In this document: positions 35,910-49,495 of the stretch, in pieces
Layout: the number at the start of each line of letters is the position of its first letter
How positions within the stretch are numbered: position 1 is the first letter of the stretch
Assembly: GCF_014905175.1 (NCBI RefSeq)
Contig: NC_057790.1
Coordinates: forward strand, 5,394,001-5,458,000
Direction: 5' to 3'
From: Aphidius gifuensis
Lineage: Eukaryota; Arthropoda; Insecta; Hymenoptera; Braconidae
Length of the DNA stretch: 64,000 nt
Notes under the pieces: generated by a model
The model's input: the letters and a program-made list of their open reading frames with translations, nothing else
Database searches by the model: none
What the model was told of the DNA's origin: nothing
Position numbers and translations under genes: made by a program

Positions 35910-37280
35910 AAATGTATGTGTTTATTTATTTAATTTTTATTTGAAAATTTTATTATTTTTCATCTTCGCAATTTGTTTAAATCGTAATTAATTAATTTTC
36001 AAGTAAATGTCAGCCATACCATATTTGTAATTTTAATGAAAAAACAAATACAATGCTAGCAAACTGCAATTATTACAAATTCCATTGATGGAAATAATTA
36101 CAATTGATATTTTAAAATTTTTTGAATTGTTTTTACTAAAATTTGAAGAAGTGATAAGGATGATGATTGAATGATGAATCAGACCAGAGTGCATCAAATG
36201 TGTTTACACAACGGGGAATCAAACTATATACCCATGGCAATTTTCAAATGTGCAGGGGTGTATATATTTGTATGTACACATATATGCTGCATCTATACAT
36301 ATATTTGGTATTAGGATTTATTTATATATACATGTATAGTTAGTGTGCATTTCATCAGTTGGCTAGTGTCGACACGATGTTGTGATGTTGGTTATATTGA
36401 TGGTAGTAGTGGGGGTCATGACTTTGATTTGCAAACACGAACCTCAATTACACGGTGCTATTCGTCTATATTGTAACAACTGAAGCTGACCGTGCATTAG
36501 CTTCACCAACAATGCATTATTCAGAGCATACATTACTCTCTATGTTTACGTATTTTCAACGTTATATTCGCGTATGATTGCTCTCACATATACAATATTA
36601 TTATATGGATAAGCCAGTGGGCATTTTAAAGTTTTTAAGGATATTCAGTGAGGATGAGTATACATGGTTTGGGGGATGGTTTAACAACTGTATGGAAAAT
36701 TGCTCGGTATGTGATAATGCTAAACAAAAAAAAAATATTTAATATATATTCATGTGTATGTGTAAACAAATATGCATATAGAAAATAACAACAAACATAT
36801 TTTTTTTTGCTGACATAAAATAAATCCACTTGATCATGGTGGATTTAATTTTTATATTTTTCATCTTTTAAATATTGACAATTTAATTTTTCATTATTAT
36901 TTTGTTTATGATTTATTATGTCGACAATAAAAATTTTTTAGTGCTATCAATATTACTATTCACGCACGTATATATACACAGATGGCCACTGATGCAATAT
37001 GCACCCACAACACTGTAATTAATTGAATGACTCGACAATATACTGAGACTGAATCAATCACTTTAAGCTATATTATATCGGCACAACTATTATAATTTAT
37101 ATTGTTGATGTTTGAAAAAAAAATAATTATTATATTATTAAAACTATCATATGGATAGTTTTTGAAAATATAATTAATATGGATGACATGTAGAATGAAT
37201 AAAAATGATGATATACCAAAGTATAAAACTATTAAACTCAAACTAAATTTCTTTGGTAACTTTGTTAACTGTCAATAATT
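35910..37280. other. AT-rich intergenic DNA
   Basis: Nothing recognised. A somewhat GC-richer patch at 36350-36500 is not coding in any frame that I trust. Confidence 0.5.
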
Positions 37281-37391
37281 TTCTTCAATTCTTCTTCATC
37301 AATTTGTCTCTGAAAAATCTCTATCCGTCTCACAAACGAGATTTAGAAGAGATCTCTGTGAGTTCTCGAAAAGACTTAATTTTTTTACCCG
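37281..37391. mobile_element. Inverted copy of the end of the 26.3-kb element
   Basis: This segment is the reverse complement of 26294-26406 with a small deletion and scattered differences: TTTGTCTCTGAAAAATCTCT, CGTCTCACAAACGAG, then AAGACTTAATTTTTTTACCC. Flanking GATATACC (37209-37216) and GGTATATC (37391-37398) are inverted, so a short separate element of about 190 bp may be bounded there. Confidence 0.7.
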
Positions 37392-37399
37392 GTATATCT

Positions 37400-40356
37400 T
37401 TAAAATCAATATTGGTTCTATTTTGATATTAAATTATGCATAATATTGATGACAGCAAAAGTCAATCAATGCTGAAGGTCCTAATATAAAAAAAAAAAAT
37501 ATAAGAAAGGAGATTATTTACGTTCGTTCACCTTACCTTAGATGAAATTGATAGAAACAGGCGATCTCTCGTATACACATAAACTTCCGGAACGATTAAA
37601 TACGTCGCGCTCGAGTAGACTCTGGCAATCGATGCTTGATAATTAACTCGATTACTATATACACGCTTTATATCTGCATTCGATATCTCTATGGTTTAAC
37701 AATATTTATAAATATTATATACACAATAACAACATAAAAAAATGTTTATATAATAAAAATTAAATATCATTTGTTATAGCGTAAAATAATATTTTATATA
37801 TTATAATTTTTGACACAAGTTAATATCAATAAGATATCCATATAAGTAGATGAAAATAAATAAAAAAAATATATAGATATATATTTATATACACGAGAGT
37901 TTGTAGTCGCAAGATCGTGTGTGAAAAAGACGTTTGAATGATTTTGCACGTATGGTAAGCGTGACTAAAATAGCAATGATGACACTTGGCCCATTGTATT
38001 GATATAAACTGATAGGTAAAAAAACACACAGATTCAATTCATGTGTATGCCTAAAGCTTACTTACTATTCTTCTCTGGCTTCCGCGTACATGCCTAGATT
38101 GATATCCATCGAGCAAACACAACGAATGTCATTAACCGATTCACCAAGCAAAAAACTGATGTCTATCATTATTTTATTTTTTATTTATTTTTGAATAATA
38201 TTTTTCATTAAATTATTGATAGTATTAAAACAATTTTTTCTAAATTTAAAATAATATAAATGTTTTTTTTTTTCGTTTTTTTATTTATTTGCTTTTATTA
38301 AAGCAATAAAATGTGATAATAGCAAAGCTTGAAGCGATACAACAATATTTATTTGACGTTGATTTATTAACTGATATTTTTCGTACATTCAGTTATCGTG
38401 AATTTTTTTTTTTTCTCTTTACTTTTTTCATTAATTTTTTTATATTTATATATAGTTTTTTTTTTTTACTGTTAGCTTGTTTGGGCATCATTGGCGTTGT
38501 ATTAAATTAGTAAAGTTAATCAGCGTGATCTATTTACCCAAAGAGCCTGGGGGTTGAAAAAACGAGATGAAAATCACATGGCACGACAATGTATATATAT
38601 ATATTATTTTTTTCTATATGCATAGGTGTATATAATAATAAAAATAATAATAATAGTAACTGCGAGAGAGAATAAAATGAAAGAGAAAATATATATATGA
38701 GATAAAATTTTCCTGTTAGAGTCAACGTGACATAACCCTCGGAATTGTTTAGATGCGTGAAAGCTTGGACACGATAATGAAAATGTCGGGGGTGGTAGAC
38801 CGGCTGATATTCATTTATTTCATGAGTGAGGAAAGAGGGAAGAATGAGAGGTAGAGGTTGGCCATCAAATCAGTCTGTCAATTCCAGGTATGACAATATA
38901 AACAACAAATAAAGCCAAGGAAACTATTAATAAAAAAAAATAAAAATAAATATAAACAAATAAACAAATAATATACATTCCCGTGGACAATAGTCGTAAA
39001 AAAAAAAAATTAACTAAATAATTTACATTTAACTATTACAGCAATTATATTATTTTACAAGAAAAAAAACTATAAAAATAAATAATAGGATGAAATGTAA
39101 ACATATCTATGATGGGGCAGTAAACAATATCCTCGTTCTCGTTTTCATTTAAACGTGATGATTTTTTATTTTTATATTATTATTATTTTAATTTTCTTTG
39201 TTTTATTTATTTATTTATTTTTTCAACAAATTATATTCATACTTATTTTGCATTGTCTAATGATCAATTATATAAATGCGCGGGAAAATTAGGATATATA
39301 CTGGTGGGACCTTGATAAAAATGAGGGCGAATATATATATTTTTATGAACTTTAGCAATACTTGTAAATTCACAACAACAAGCCAATAAGCTAAATATGA
39401 CAAACTCACATTAAATTCATAATGTGACCTACGGGCAACAACAAATTTGCCCGAGACCTCGTTCTTGTTTAATTTTTCATCATCATCCATCTTTTTCTTA
39501 TTTATACCCTCAGAGAAAATTATTTACAAAATCAAAATACAACTCGTTAAATAGAAATTAATATTATAAAATATAATTATATTCTCATTTGTACAATGAT
39601 AATTATGTGAAATATCATTAGAATAAAAATAAAATAAATTTTTTTAACTTTCATAAAATTTTTATTAACAATAATTAAAAGAGTATACATAAATATATAT
39701 AGATCATATTATTATTACAAGTATGATTAAGGATAAAAGGCGAAAGTATATAAGCGCAATAAGGGAATATAATACTAGTCAATTATTATTTAAAGATAGA
39801 AATTTAACCACTGCAGTTACTAGATTTTACAAAGCTGCAATTTTCAGTAAATCGTTGAGATCAAGGTATATACATTCAGCAATACTCAATTCACATATAA
39901 TATATATATATAAATATACATATCAAAGTATGTAATATGCATCAGTTGAAGTTTGGGATACGTTGAAGTTGGACAATGTTCAAGTATACGATCACCACTG
40001 TCCCTCAATGTTACACGTACAAAACCAGCCCCCAAGGTTTATTGGTTCAATTTAAATAACAGCACCAGTTAAAGTTTAGTTTGTACGTGCGAGTTTATAC
40101 CACCCCTCACTTCAATATTCAACGTGTATATCTGCTCTGAATCTTTTTGGGTTGACTGTTAAATTTATCTGTATATATATTGTATCCATCAACAAGTAGG
40201 GCTTTTCTCAACTATCATCATCAATGTAAAATACCCTGTTGTCGCACAACACTGATGAGTGAAGGATTTACGAACTTTTATTGCTGTACTCTCGTATTTA
40301 TCTCAAATAGTCCAAATGTAAATTAAGATCTTAGAAAATACTATGAGAGCAAAAGA
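37400..40356. other. AT-rich intergenic DNA
   Basis: No gene supported. A possible splice-bounded open frame lies at 39722-39865 (plus strand; acceptor ACAAG, donor AAG|GTATAT), encoding a Lys/Arg-rich peptide of no known family. It is weak. Confidence 0.45.
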
Positions 40357-40590
40357 GACATGTTTGATGTTTTGCAACATCCACACCATTGGACACAAGG
40401 AAAAATAGGGTGATGAGTTTGAGGTAGTTTTGTCATGCTATATATATTTTTTTTTATGTCAATACAAAGTCCAGGGATTACCCAGGTAGGAGTTCTCGGG
40501 CTTGAACAACTGTGCCAGGCTTGTGCGAGGGTCGTGTATCAAGCCTTGGGAGCACAGGCTTGACACAAGCTTGTGCCCATTGTTTTCCCT

Positions 40591-40880
40591 GGCCTCACAC
40601 GAGCCTTGTTAACACAGGCTTGACACAAGACTGTCCCCGTTGTTTTTAACCAGCCTCACACAGGCCTCAATAATTCAAGCCTGTGTCAAGCCTGTTTTTT
40701 TTGTTTTCCCGGCCTCACACGAGCCTCGTTAACACAGGCTTGACACAAGACTGTCCCTGTTGTTTTTCCTCGTCTCAAACAGGCCTCAATAGTCCAAGCT
40801 GGTGTCAAGCCTGTTTTTTTTTGTTTTCCCCGGCCTCACACGAGCCTTGTGTCAAGCCCGTTTTACCAAGCCTCACACGG
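40591..40880. repeat. Tandem repeat of about 120 bp
   Basis: Copies begin at 40591, 40711 and 40832. The last is truncated. Differences include AGCCTTG/AGCCTCG and AATTCAAG/AGTCCAAG. It is also related to the flanking AGGCTTGTGCC text. Confidence 0.8.
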
Positions 40881-41070
40881 GACTTGACTTGTGCATATAT
40901 TCAATTTAAAAAAAAAAAATAAATTAATTAGATCTATAAATTGTGAATAGAAATTTTAAATAAAAATTATTAGGTTTTGACTATTGTGCCAGGCTTTTAC
41001 AAGGACTGTGTATTGACTCTCGAATAAATTCATTCATATAAAAAATTTTGACTGACTCTTTTTCATGAAT

Positions 41071-41135
41071 CCCCGTGGTCAACTCGATAGAGCATTGGAG
41101 TTCCAATGTAGGAGACCCAGACGATCCCCCTTATG
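41071..41135 (+). ncRNA. tRNA-like segment (degenerate; possible SINE head or pseudogene)
   Basis: TGGTCAACTCGATAGAGCA resembles a tRNA D-arm with A box. ATTGGAGTTCCAAT resembles an anticodon arm (four-base spacing in place of a seven-base loop). GGAGACCCAGACGATCCCC resembles a T-arm in which the B box TTCGA is damaged. The acceptor stem does not pair well. A functional tRNA is unlikely; a tRNA-derived SINE relic inside the 40.5-kb element fits better. Confidence 0.35.
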
Positions 41136-41474
41136 CCGTTTATTTCGTTTCATATAATCATCGTTAATTTGAATTGTATGCGAAAATTATTAAACTTATA
41201 AATTAATAATAATTGTTTATTTATATTTTTATAATTTTTTTGCAAGCCGGTGTCAAGCCTGGGAACACAAGACTGTGCGTCAAGCCTGGGAACACAAGAC
41301 TGAAGGATTTCAAATCAAGCTGTGTCAAGCCCGATACACTAGTCCGACACCAGCAAATACATCGTGAACACCAGACATTTGATGTTTGCAACATCAGGCC
41401 TGGACACAGGCCCGAGCCGGGTGAGTTTGAGGCTTGTCCCAGGCTTGTGCCCGTCGTCACTTCCTACCTGGGTA

Positions 41475-44400
41475 CATTACGAAACTTATTCAAGCTTTCT
41501 TTTTTTTTTTGTCCAATTGAGCTGAAATTTTTTTATCACTGTAAAATTAAAGCTTGGTAGTAATTCATGATGAGATCATTTATATGCACTAGGTGGTATA
41601 AATATATATATGTACATCCAACATTCAATACGGTCATCATCTGGTCCTGATACGCTTTTCCACCATATGCCATTCATTTATATGTCACTTTTGACTTTAT
41701 ACAACACATGTTCATACATCATGTATACAACATGATTGCAATGACTAAATTGAAAATATATATATGTACATAATATATTCCAACAATTTTTTGTCATTAC
41801 TCGTCATCCTCGTTAGTATGCAATGTTACCTCCCCTAATAATTATATTCTTATATATATTTGAAAAACAAATTTGGTATGAAAATAAACAACCATATGAT
41901 AAGTGATGACATCTGGAATCAAATTTATTAATTGGAAAACCTCTAATTATATTCTAGTTCTTTAATCACTCGTTTTAATAAAATAACAAGGAATTTTTTT
42001 CTATTCTTTTTTCATTAGTAGTATACTTAATAAATAATAGACAGATTGATGAATTAATCTGAATGAAAAAAAAAAAAAAAAATGATAAATAATACAAAAT
42101 CAAGCGTCAGGTGTTGCTTGTATCATCCACTGACTCCTCCTATTTACGTGAATAATGTTGTCATGTGTGTATTTATATATATTGTATATAATTTTGCCAT
42201 ATGTCGATAACCACACACTTTTCATTGTTAAATTGTCATTTTTTTTTTTTTTTTCATCATTCTCGGTACTTACACCAGAAAATTTGTATGTGTGGCACGT
42301 GGTCTTCTTCTATGATCGTCTGTTGTTAAAAAATAAACCCCCTGCAAATTTTATATGTATGCATTTGTAACTTTGAATACATATACAATCCTTTTTTTAT
42401 TTATAACAAACCATAGTAAGGGCAAAAAAAGCATTCTCTACTCAAATACTTGATTGTTCATGTTTTACGTAAATGTATATTAGTTAATATGTATATGTAT
42501 TATATATAGATGTGGGTGGATAGGTGTATGAAAGAAATTGCAACTGTCGCTTTATATAATGTTGATGGGGGGTCGTTGGCTACCAGGTCAGACCAAGTGT
42601 CTTTTTGTATGCTTATAAATATAATTTTTATGAATATGCTTGTGTGTGTGGTATGCATTTGAAGGGGAAAAAAATCAAGCTTGAGGCATCATACGGTGTT
42701 CTTAATATAAGTTGAGGGTGGAGATACATGTCATGCGAGAACTTGACTTCACATATTTGCCTGAGGATACATATTATATATATAGTTGATGCGTATATAT
42801 ATATATGACAATGTAACTGTCTAGTTGTATTTCTTGTGGGTGCAAGTGGGTGGTCATCGATTAGACTTGGACATGTCTACACACGTCGAAGGGAAACATA
42901 ATGAATTGATATTCGTGCTTCGATGATTCCAATCGATTTTGACTATATAATATATATACAATGTATAGGGATATATTTGTTGAAGAAGGGTTAGTGTAGA
43001 GACAGCCAATCGGTCTTTATGCTAATCATTAATCCAACTTGGAATAGTACATCTGGACTTGTTCATGATTCTGTATACATATTTAGTCCCTAAATGGATA
43101 TCAAAATGAAAAGAAAAAAATTAATTTAATCCAGATTGATTTGATGCACGCACATTTATATATTTATTTATATATTCAGCACAACAAATTAAATCTTGAA
43201 AGAATAAAAAATATAAGAAAAAATATAATGACGTTAATATTAAAACAAAAAGTAAGAAAGTAAATTAGAGTCAATAATATTATGAAATAAAATAAGAACG
43301 GAAAGACGTATAAATGAACGGAACATGTTGAAGTAGCGTAAAGTGAATCGAAGCAAAAAACCATTTACCGATACTATCAGCTTAACTTGCGTATCGCGCC
43401 TCATTTGATTGCATGTTACAAAAGCCACTGCGTGCGAATTACCTATTGGTATATAAAAATTACCATCTTTTGTGGTCTATCAACAAGAAGTCAGTGTTAC
43501 GGTACTCTCAATCATGATCATTTGGATTAGGCGGAAAATAATGAGTAGCTAGCGGTGATATGGCAATATCAGTAGCAACAAGTACAAGTTTTATTTTTTA
43601 ATTTTATTTCAATATTTTTTTACTTATCAATACCATCAGTTTATTATTTCATAAAAATATATAAATAATAATTTGTGAAATTATAAAATGAACAATAATT
43701 TTATTATTAAATTGATAATAGTGTTTGTTATTTAAAAATGAAAAAAAAAAAAATTACTTTTAATCATAAGAAAATAGTAAATATATTTTTAGGGTTTTTC
43801 AACGATAATTAAACTCAACTCTAGCCACTATACCTCTAGCTTCTACCTCAATTATAACACACTTGTATATATCAAAAGTTTTAGATGATGTAAAATAAAA
43901 AATGAAAAGTCTTTTTGGTCAAGAGTTTTGATAGAGTCTGAAGAGGATAAAAGAGATGAAAAAAGAAATGGAAAAAAAAAAAAAAAAGAGTTAATTCAGC
44001 ACACTGGAGAGCTTTATCCAGGTGGCTTCTATCAACTTTAATTTAACTTGACATATCCTGAAAGAGCGTGATACACGTAACGTGTGTATGCTGTTTATAT
44101 CGTTGAAAACATCAAATAATTAAAAGCAATAATACGATATAGAAGTTTGTGTCTGGATAAGAGGGTTTTCGTTGGGGACTAACACCAAACCACAAATGGT
44201 CATAAGAGTGATAGAGCTTTTCCATTGGGCTCGCAACTTTGGTTAAAAACATTGAAGGATACGTGCTTTACCACTAATGGCAGCTGGATGACATGGCATT
44301 GGACTACTACTCTAGCCTCTAGCCTTTGGCTATATAATTGCCTAGCATTAGTTAAGGCAAATGGTCATATTCTTGCATATCACAAGGTACTTGCTTTGCG

Positions 44401-45559
44401 CGCATGCTTTATAATATTCATTATCTTTTCTCATGACTGTTACTCTGTATATATAGTCAAACTATGCATTAGTGTTTTTTTTCTTCGCATATACCCTATA
44501 CATGAAATTAAAAATAAACAAAATGACATGAAAAAAAAAAATATATATATGTAATAATTTGTTTGTTAAATTACATGCACGCACAGTTGAGCACAACAGA
44601 TATACATCTTTTTTGATTGGCCTATCACACTGTGAGATCAATGTAACAAGATCAACTGGATCTTCTAAAGCCCCTCGAGCAAATATATTGTAGCAAAAAC
44701 ACCGAGTATATATGTCTCATCTTGTCTTCACGCATATCATGCAAAATCAGCAGCAGTGTTTAAAATTTATAACGCATACTATTCAAAATATTATCAATAA
44801 AAAAAATATATAATGATACACGTATAGTTATTATTCAAAGGAGACGCATTCAACCAAATAGAACCTGATATTTAATAATAAGTATAGTCAAAAACCAGAT
44901 AAAAATAAATAAATAACTAAATAAATGATAGTAATAACAAATTTGCAAAATAAAAAAAATGTCAAACGAAATGGACATAACAAGTTGTCGTGACCCTTAT
45001 CCATGGAATCGAAGCGTGACCTTTTTTTATATACTCTCTCAGTTATATACACGGTTATCTTGCTAAGCGTGACCACAAGTACGGTAGTCGTGCGTGTGTC
45101 GCACTTCTGGTATAGGTAAAACTCTCATGGCTTTTGGCCCTACCATGAGGACAATTCACTATCCGGAACATGCACGCGTGCCATCTTATACATATATATA
45201 ATCTTGCATTTTTTTTTATTATTATAAATCTTTATTGGCAAAAGATATATGTTGCATGCAACACTGTGGTCATCATTTGGGTTGAAACATTGGGCTTTGC
45301 TGACAATTATACATATCAAGAGAAGCTTCGTTGTCTTATAATAAGCAGTACAGTACTGCAACGTAACAATTTATTTATATATGAGGGGAATACAAAAGTG
45401 AAAATATAAAAATTCATACATCTACTTAGTTTGTAGATTATTTATACTATAATAGCCTAGTAGTATAGGTAGTCTGCGTGATCTACCTTTTGATTTACCT
45501 TACACCGGATATGAATATATTTTTTTTTTTATTTCTAATTTATTTTTCTTTTGTTATAG
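41475..45559. other. AT-rich intergenic DNA
   Basis: No gene supported. GC-richer patches at 42540-42930 and 44160-44420 have open frames of no recognisable family. The rest is homopolymer and (TA)n sequence. Confidence 0.5.
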
Positions 45560-45628
45560 TGATTGTATTGTATACAGCTGATGAAAACAAGAACACTGGA
45601 GTTGATGTTGAACAGCCAAAAGGAATGG
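45560..45628 (+). other. Splice-bounded island, possible exon
   Basis: T-rich acceptor TTTTGTTATAG ends at 45559, and donor ATGG|GTATGT starts at 45629. One frame is open through all 22 codons (IVLYTADENKNTGVDVEQPK, then GM). Joined to the island at 49333 it ends after ten codons. It is either a tiny coding exon or a noncoding exon. Confidence 0.22.
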
Positions 45629-48600
45629 GTATGTAATAATTTAATTATTAATAAACAATTTAATTCATATTTTAATATGATTTAATTTTGTCCGGGCTAA
45701 CGACTGATTATGCTTAATAATAGAAATATTTTTGTTAATGGAAAAAGAATAACTGAAAAAAAAATCAGTTGAAAAAATAAATAGAAATAATAATAAACAT
45801 GTTTAGACATATAAAAACGTGTATGCACGTGCTGTTCAACACGCAAACAAATAAAAGGAAGCTATAAACAAAGTTGCACTGTTCATAGTCTCGTAAACAA
45901 CGCAACAAACTGATTCGATCGTACTGCATCATTGATTCTTTCTTTAGATATTATCGAAAAAAATAAATAAATGTATAAAAATAAAATTGAAAAAAAATTT
46001 TCAGTTGATGATTTTTATTTTTTTAAGTTGACTTTGTTTTGAGTACACCTGGTAAAGATGGAAAATTTTATTATAGAACTTGTAGAAGAAAATATAAATA
46101 AAAAAAAAACTAGCATAAATGATGAAAACAAAAAACGAGAAAACATGAAGAAAACAAAAAAAAAAGATATAATAAAAAAAAATCGAGGCAAAGATGCAAG
46201 TGGCAACGAAGAACAGCTACCGGGTGTACGTTGCTGCACCTTTTGCAGTATGCAATAAGAAGATAATGAGTACTTGGCGTGGCCTCTTCGCTCTTTTGCA
46301 GATAAAACAAGATATTACGATGGGCGTAAGAAAACTACTACTACTATTACTATATACTAAAGAAAAAAAAAAAAATTGATGAAATGAGAGCAACGTCGAT
46401 TGGGTCATATAGAAGAAGTAAAAAAATATATCTTGGGGATGACTAAAGTTTAGAAAAATTGGCAAAATAGATGAAAAGGTAGAATTCATCTTGTATTTTT
46501 TATAAAAGTGTATATCCATGAAATAATAAAGAAAGAAAACAGAGAGAAAGCAATATTGTACGAATGACAAGAGAAAAAAATGAGAATAAACTACGAAAAA
46601 AAAAAAAAGAGACCGGGCGTGACTTGGCCGTGACATCGCGATTACGTTTGCACACCTGTGCCAGAGAAGAACAACTTTAAAAAGAACTCATGGGGACTTT
46701 GACTCGAAGTCAAGCCACTTACTTCACAAGCACACTCATCACACACGCCTCAAGAAGCTAAGCCACGCGTACGTGAATCCTCCATGTCTGTCAATATATT
46801 TTGTATTTCTATATATATATTTATATACCTGAAGTCAATTTAACTCAATTTTCTTTTTTCTTTTCTTATTTTATTTTTTTCATTACACTAAAATACTCCA
46901 TAGCTATTTGATTTTTTAAATCCATTAGTAAAATTAAATTTACTTTGAAAAATATTGAATTATTTTTTTTCATTTCATACTACTTGTACATTGTTTTTTT
47001 TAATATCTAAAATCTAAAGGGCTATAATATATTAGCGATTTAAAAAAGAGGTAAAGCTTGACTTTGATATGTCGAGATTGTTAGCAGGCGCGGTCTTTTT
47101 ATAAAAAAAAACCAGTGAATACCAGACAAGCTGGCACATGCCTTAAGTGTGCCCTGGTACTCTTGTATTGAGTTACAACTATCCTCTTCTTGTATAGTGT
47201 TACTTCATGGAAGACATGTACATGCTACTCTACGAAAGAAGCCCTATGGTCTTAGAAAACACATGCGAATGATCGCACATTTTACATGATATATTTATTA
47301 TTTTTTTTCATTTTTTAAATTATATTATTTATCATAGTATTATAGCTCACTTGAAAATACCATGAAACTGGAAATACGAGAAGTAAATATAACTAAATGT
47401 AATATGTGAAGCTTCAGTTGTGTGTCGGTCCGAGAAATTAATCTACTCACTACGACCCCACGATCTTGTGGATGAACCCCAATCGCCCTTTGCTCGAATC
47501 TACTCTTCTCATTTCACCTCGTTGGTACACTAATTAACGCATGTGCCGGCTATTCAAGTATAAATATAACGACTTCAGTATATATACAAGAGACACCAAT
47601 GTAAACTTTAACAGTCAGTACATCATCATCATCAAAGAATTAAAAAAAAAAAACAAGTAACAATGTTTAAAAATAAAAAATGGAAAATGAACGAGAAAAA
47701 AAAAAAGTAAATAATAAAAAAGTTATTCCAGGTGGTCTGGGAAAATCTCGGGTTTCACTGTGAATTCAACCTTTTAGCTTGAGCCACTTTTTTTTCTCCC
47801 ATCGACTGAAAATATAAAAAAAAAAAAAATTAAATGAAAAAAATATCATATATTTTATTATCACAAGAGGGGCAACGAAGTGACGTGTCTGAAGGTGGAT
47901 GAGAAATTTATATAACAAAAGAAATCACATGACGTTCATTGAACGACATCTGATATGAAGATTGAAGGGAAAAAAAAAAAAGTAATAATATAAAAATCAT
48001 ATACACGCCTCGTGCGACAAAAACAGATTCACATTATATGTGACAGTAAAAATGACAACTGAAACCTCTTTTCTTTGTATAAGTTGAGACAGAAACAACA
48101 GTTTGTCGAGTCATTGAAAGTCGCGGGGAAATGTATAATTATTTATCAGACTCAATCAAGTCAATACGGGCAATAACTCGATAAGTAGATAATAACACTG
48201 TAATATAATAAGACACTATATAGCATATATTATGAGTTAGTTTTGTACTATACATTGTTACATAATTCAGTGTGTGTTGAGAGAGCACGCGCCACATACA
48301 ATCGCGTCAATTCTATACTGCCAAACATCTGTGTAACTCTTTTTTTATTTTATTTATTATATTTTTTTTTTCTTTTTCTTTATTTCATATGGTATATCAT
48401 ATGCTTTTTTAAATTCATCATTGTAAGATTGAAACAATTGAGACTTTCTTTTCAACTCAGCTCCTGGAATTGAAAAATTAAATTGAGTTGAGTTGAGAGG
48501 ATGATATAAAATGAAATTGATTATACTCATGCTTTGAACATACTTCAACTTGTGAAATAAAATATATATTTTTATCGAAACTATTCTCTAAAATTATTTT

Positions 48601-49332
48601 CATGAATATTGATAAAATATATTGAATTTTATTTTATTTTTTATTCTGCATATATACAATAACAAGTACTCGACATTTAATGAACATTTGGAAAAAACAA
48701 AAAATTCATAATATCGTTCAAACTTGACAGTTAATTTACTTGCATGCACTATTTCGTAAAATAATTAATAATTATTTTATATTTATTTTATTTTTTAATG
48801 TTCATTTAAAAAATTTAATTATTTTTTTAAAAGAAAATAATATTGTGGTATGGTGTACTTGTTAGTTTACCAGTAAGTTGAGTCAACCAATATGTTTTAA
48901 CACGCCATAATTCATCAGAGCCCCATGAATACACATATATATATATACACCGGTTTAAATAGCCGTGACGAGTTGTAGCAAACCATGGTACACACATACA
49001 TACACACCCAAGATTCGATTCAGTGCACATGCCACTTGTAAACATTCATTTTGTATCATCATGTTAAATTTCTATATATTTTAAAGCAAGTCAATTTGCC
49101 ACTTCTTTTTTTCCCCTCTTATTTATACAACTCATCATCTTATTGCCTTTTTACTTAATCATTTTTTATTTTTTTTTTCTATAAAAATTATTTCCTCATT
49201 AACCTTTTTTTCTTTCTTTTCAAGATATTTTTTTAATCAATAATAAAATAATACTGTTGATGATTATAATGATAATGTGTGTATATATGCAAAGTAGATC
49301 AGAGTATATATACTAAAGTTTATAATTTACAG
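45629..49332. other. AT-rich intergenic or intronic DNA
   Basis: No supported coding sequence. Lys-rich and Phe-rich frames near 46.0-46.6 kb come from A-runs. Confidence 0.5.
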
Positions 49333-49495
49333 GGCGGAGTCGGAGTGAGGATCAGAACATCTGAAAGGCAGAAGCATCAAGAAGCACAATGCCCGAGGCT
49401 TGCATCAATTCATCTCGTCTATTCCGGATCTGTGCAAAACTACCCCTCAAGCATTACAAAAAACATGTATCGAGTTGGAAAAAAAATATTATATG
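49333..49495 (+). other. Splice-bounded island, possible exon
   Basis: Acceptor ATAATTTACAG ends at 49332 and donor ATATG|GTAAAA starts at 49496. The island is clearly less AT-rich than its flanks. Two frames are open across most of it. One reads GLHQFISSIPDLCKTTPQAL, but no family is recognised and there is a stop (TGA) early in that frame. Confidence 0.22.

Larger units (their letters stand above)
40479..41474. mobile_element. GC-richer 1-kb repeat element with 13-bp inverted ends and internal tandem repeats
   Basis: The ends TACCCAGGTAGGA (40479-40491) and TCCTACCTGGGTA (41462-41474) are perfect inverts. Inside, a unit of about 120 bp (GGCCTCACACGAGCC, ACACAGGCTTGACACAAG, TGTCAAGCCTGTTTT) starts at 40591, 40711 and 40832. 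A 27-bp period unit (GTCAAGCCTGGGAACACAAG) occurs at 41252 and 41279. A tRNA-like segment lies in the AT-rich middle. The overlapping frames on both strands are repeat translations. No transposase or reverse transcriptase is visible. Confidence 0.65.

Noticed and set aside
40683..41560. Frames on both strands over the 40.5-kb element
   Set aside because: Repeat-unit translations (CVKPGNTRL-type duplications) in a tandem array.
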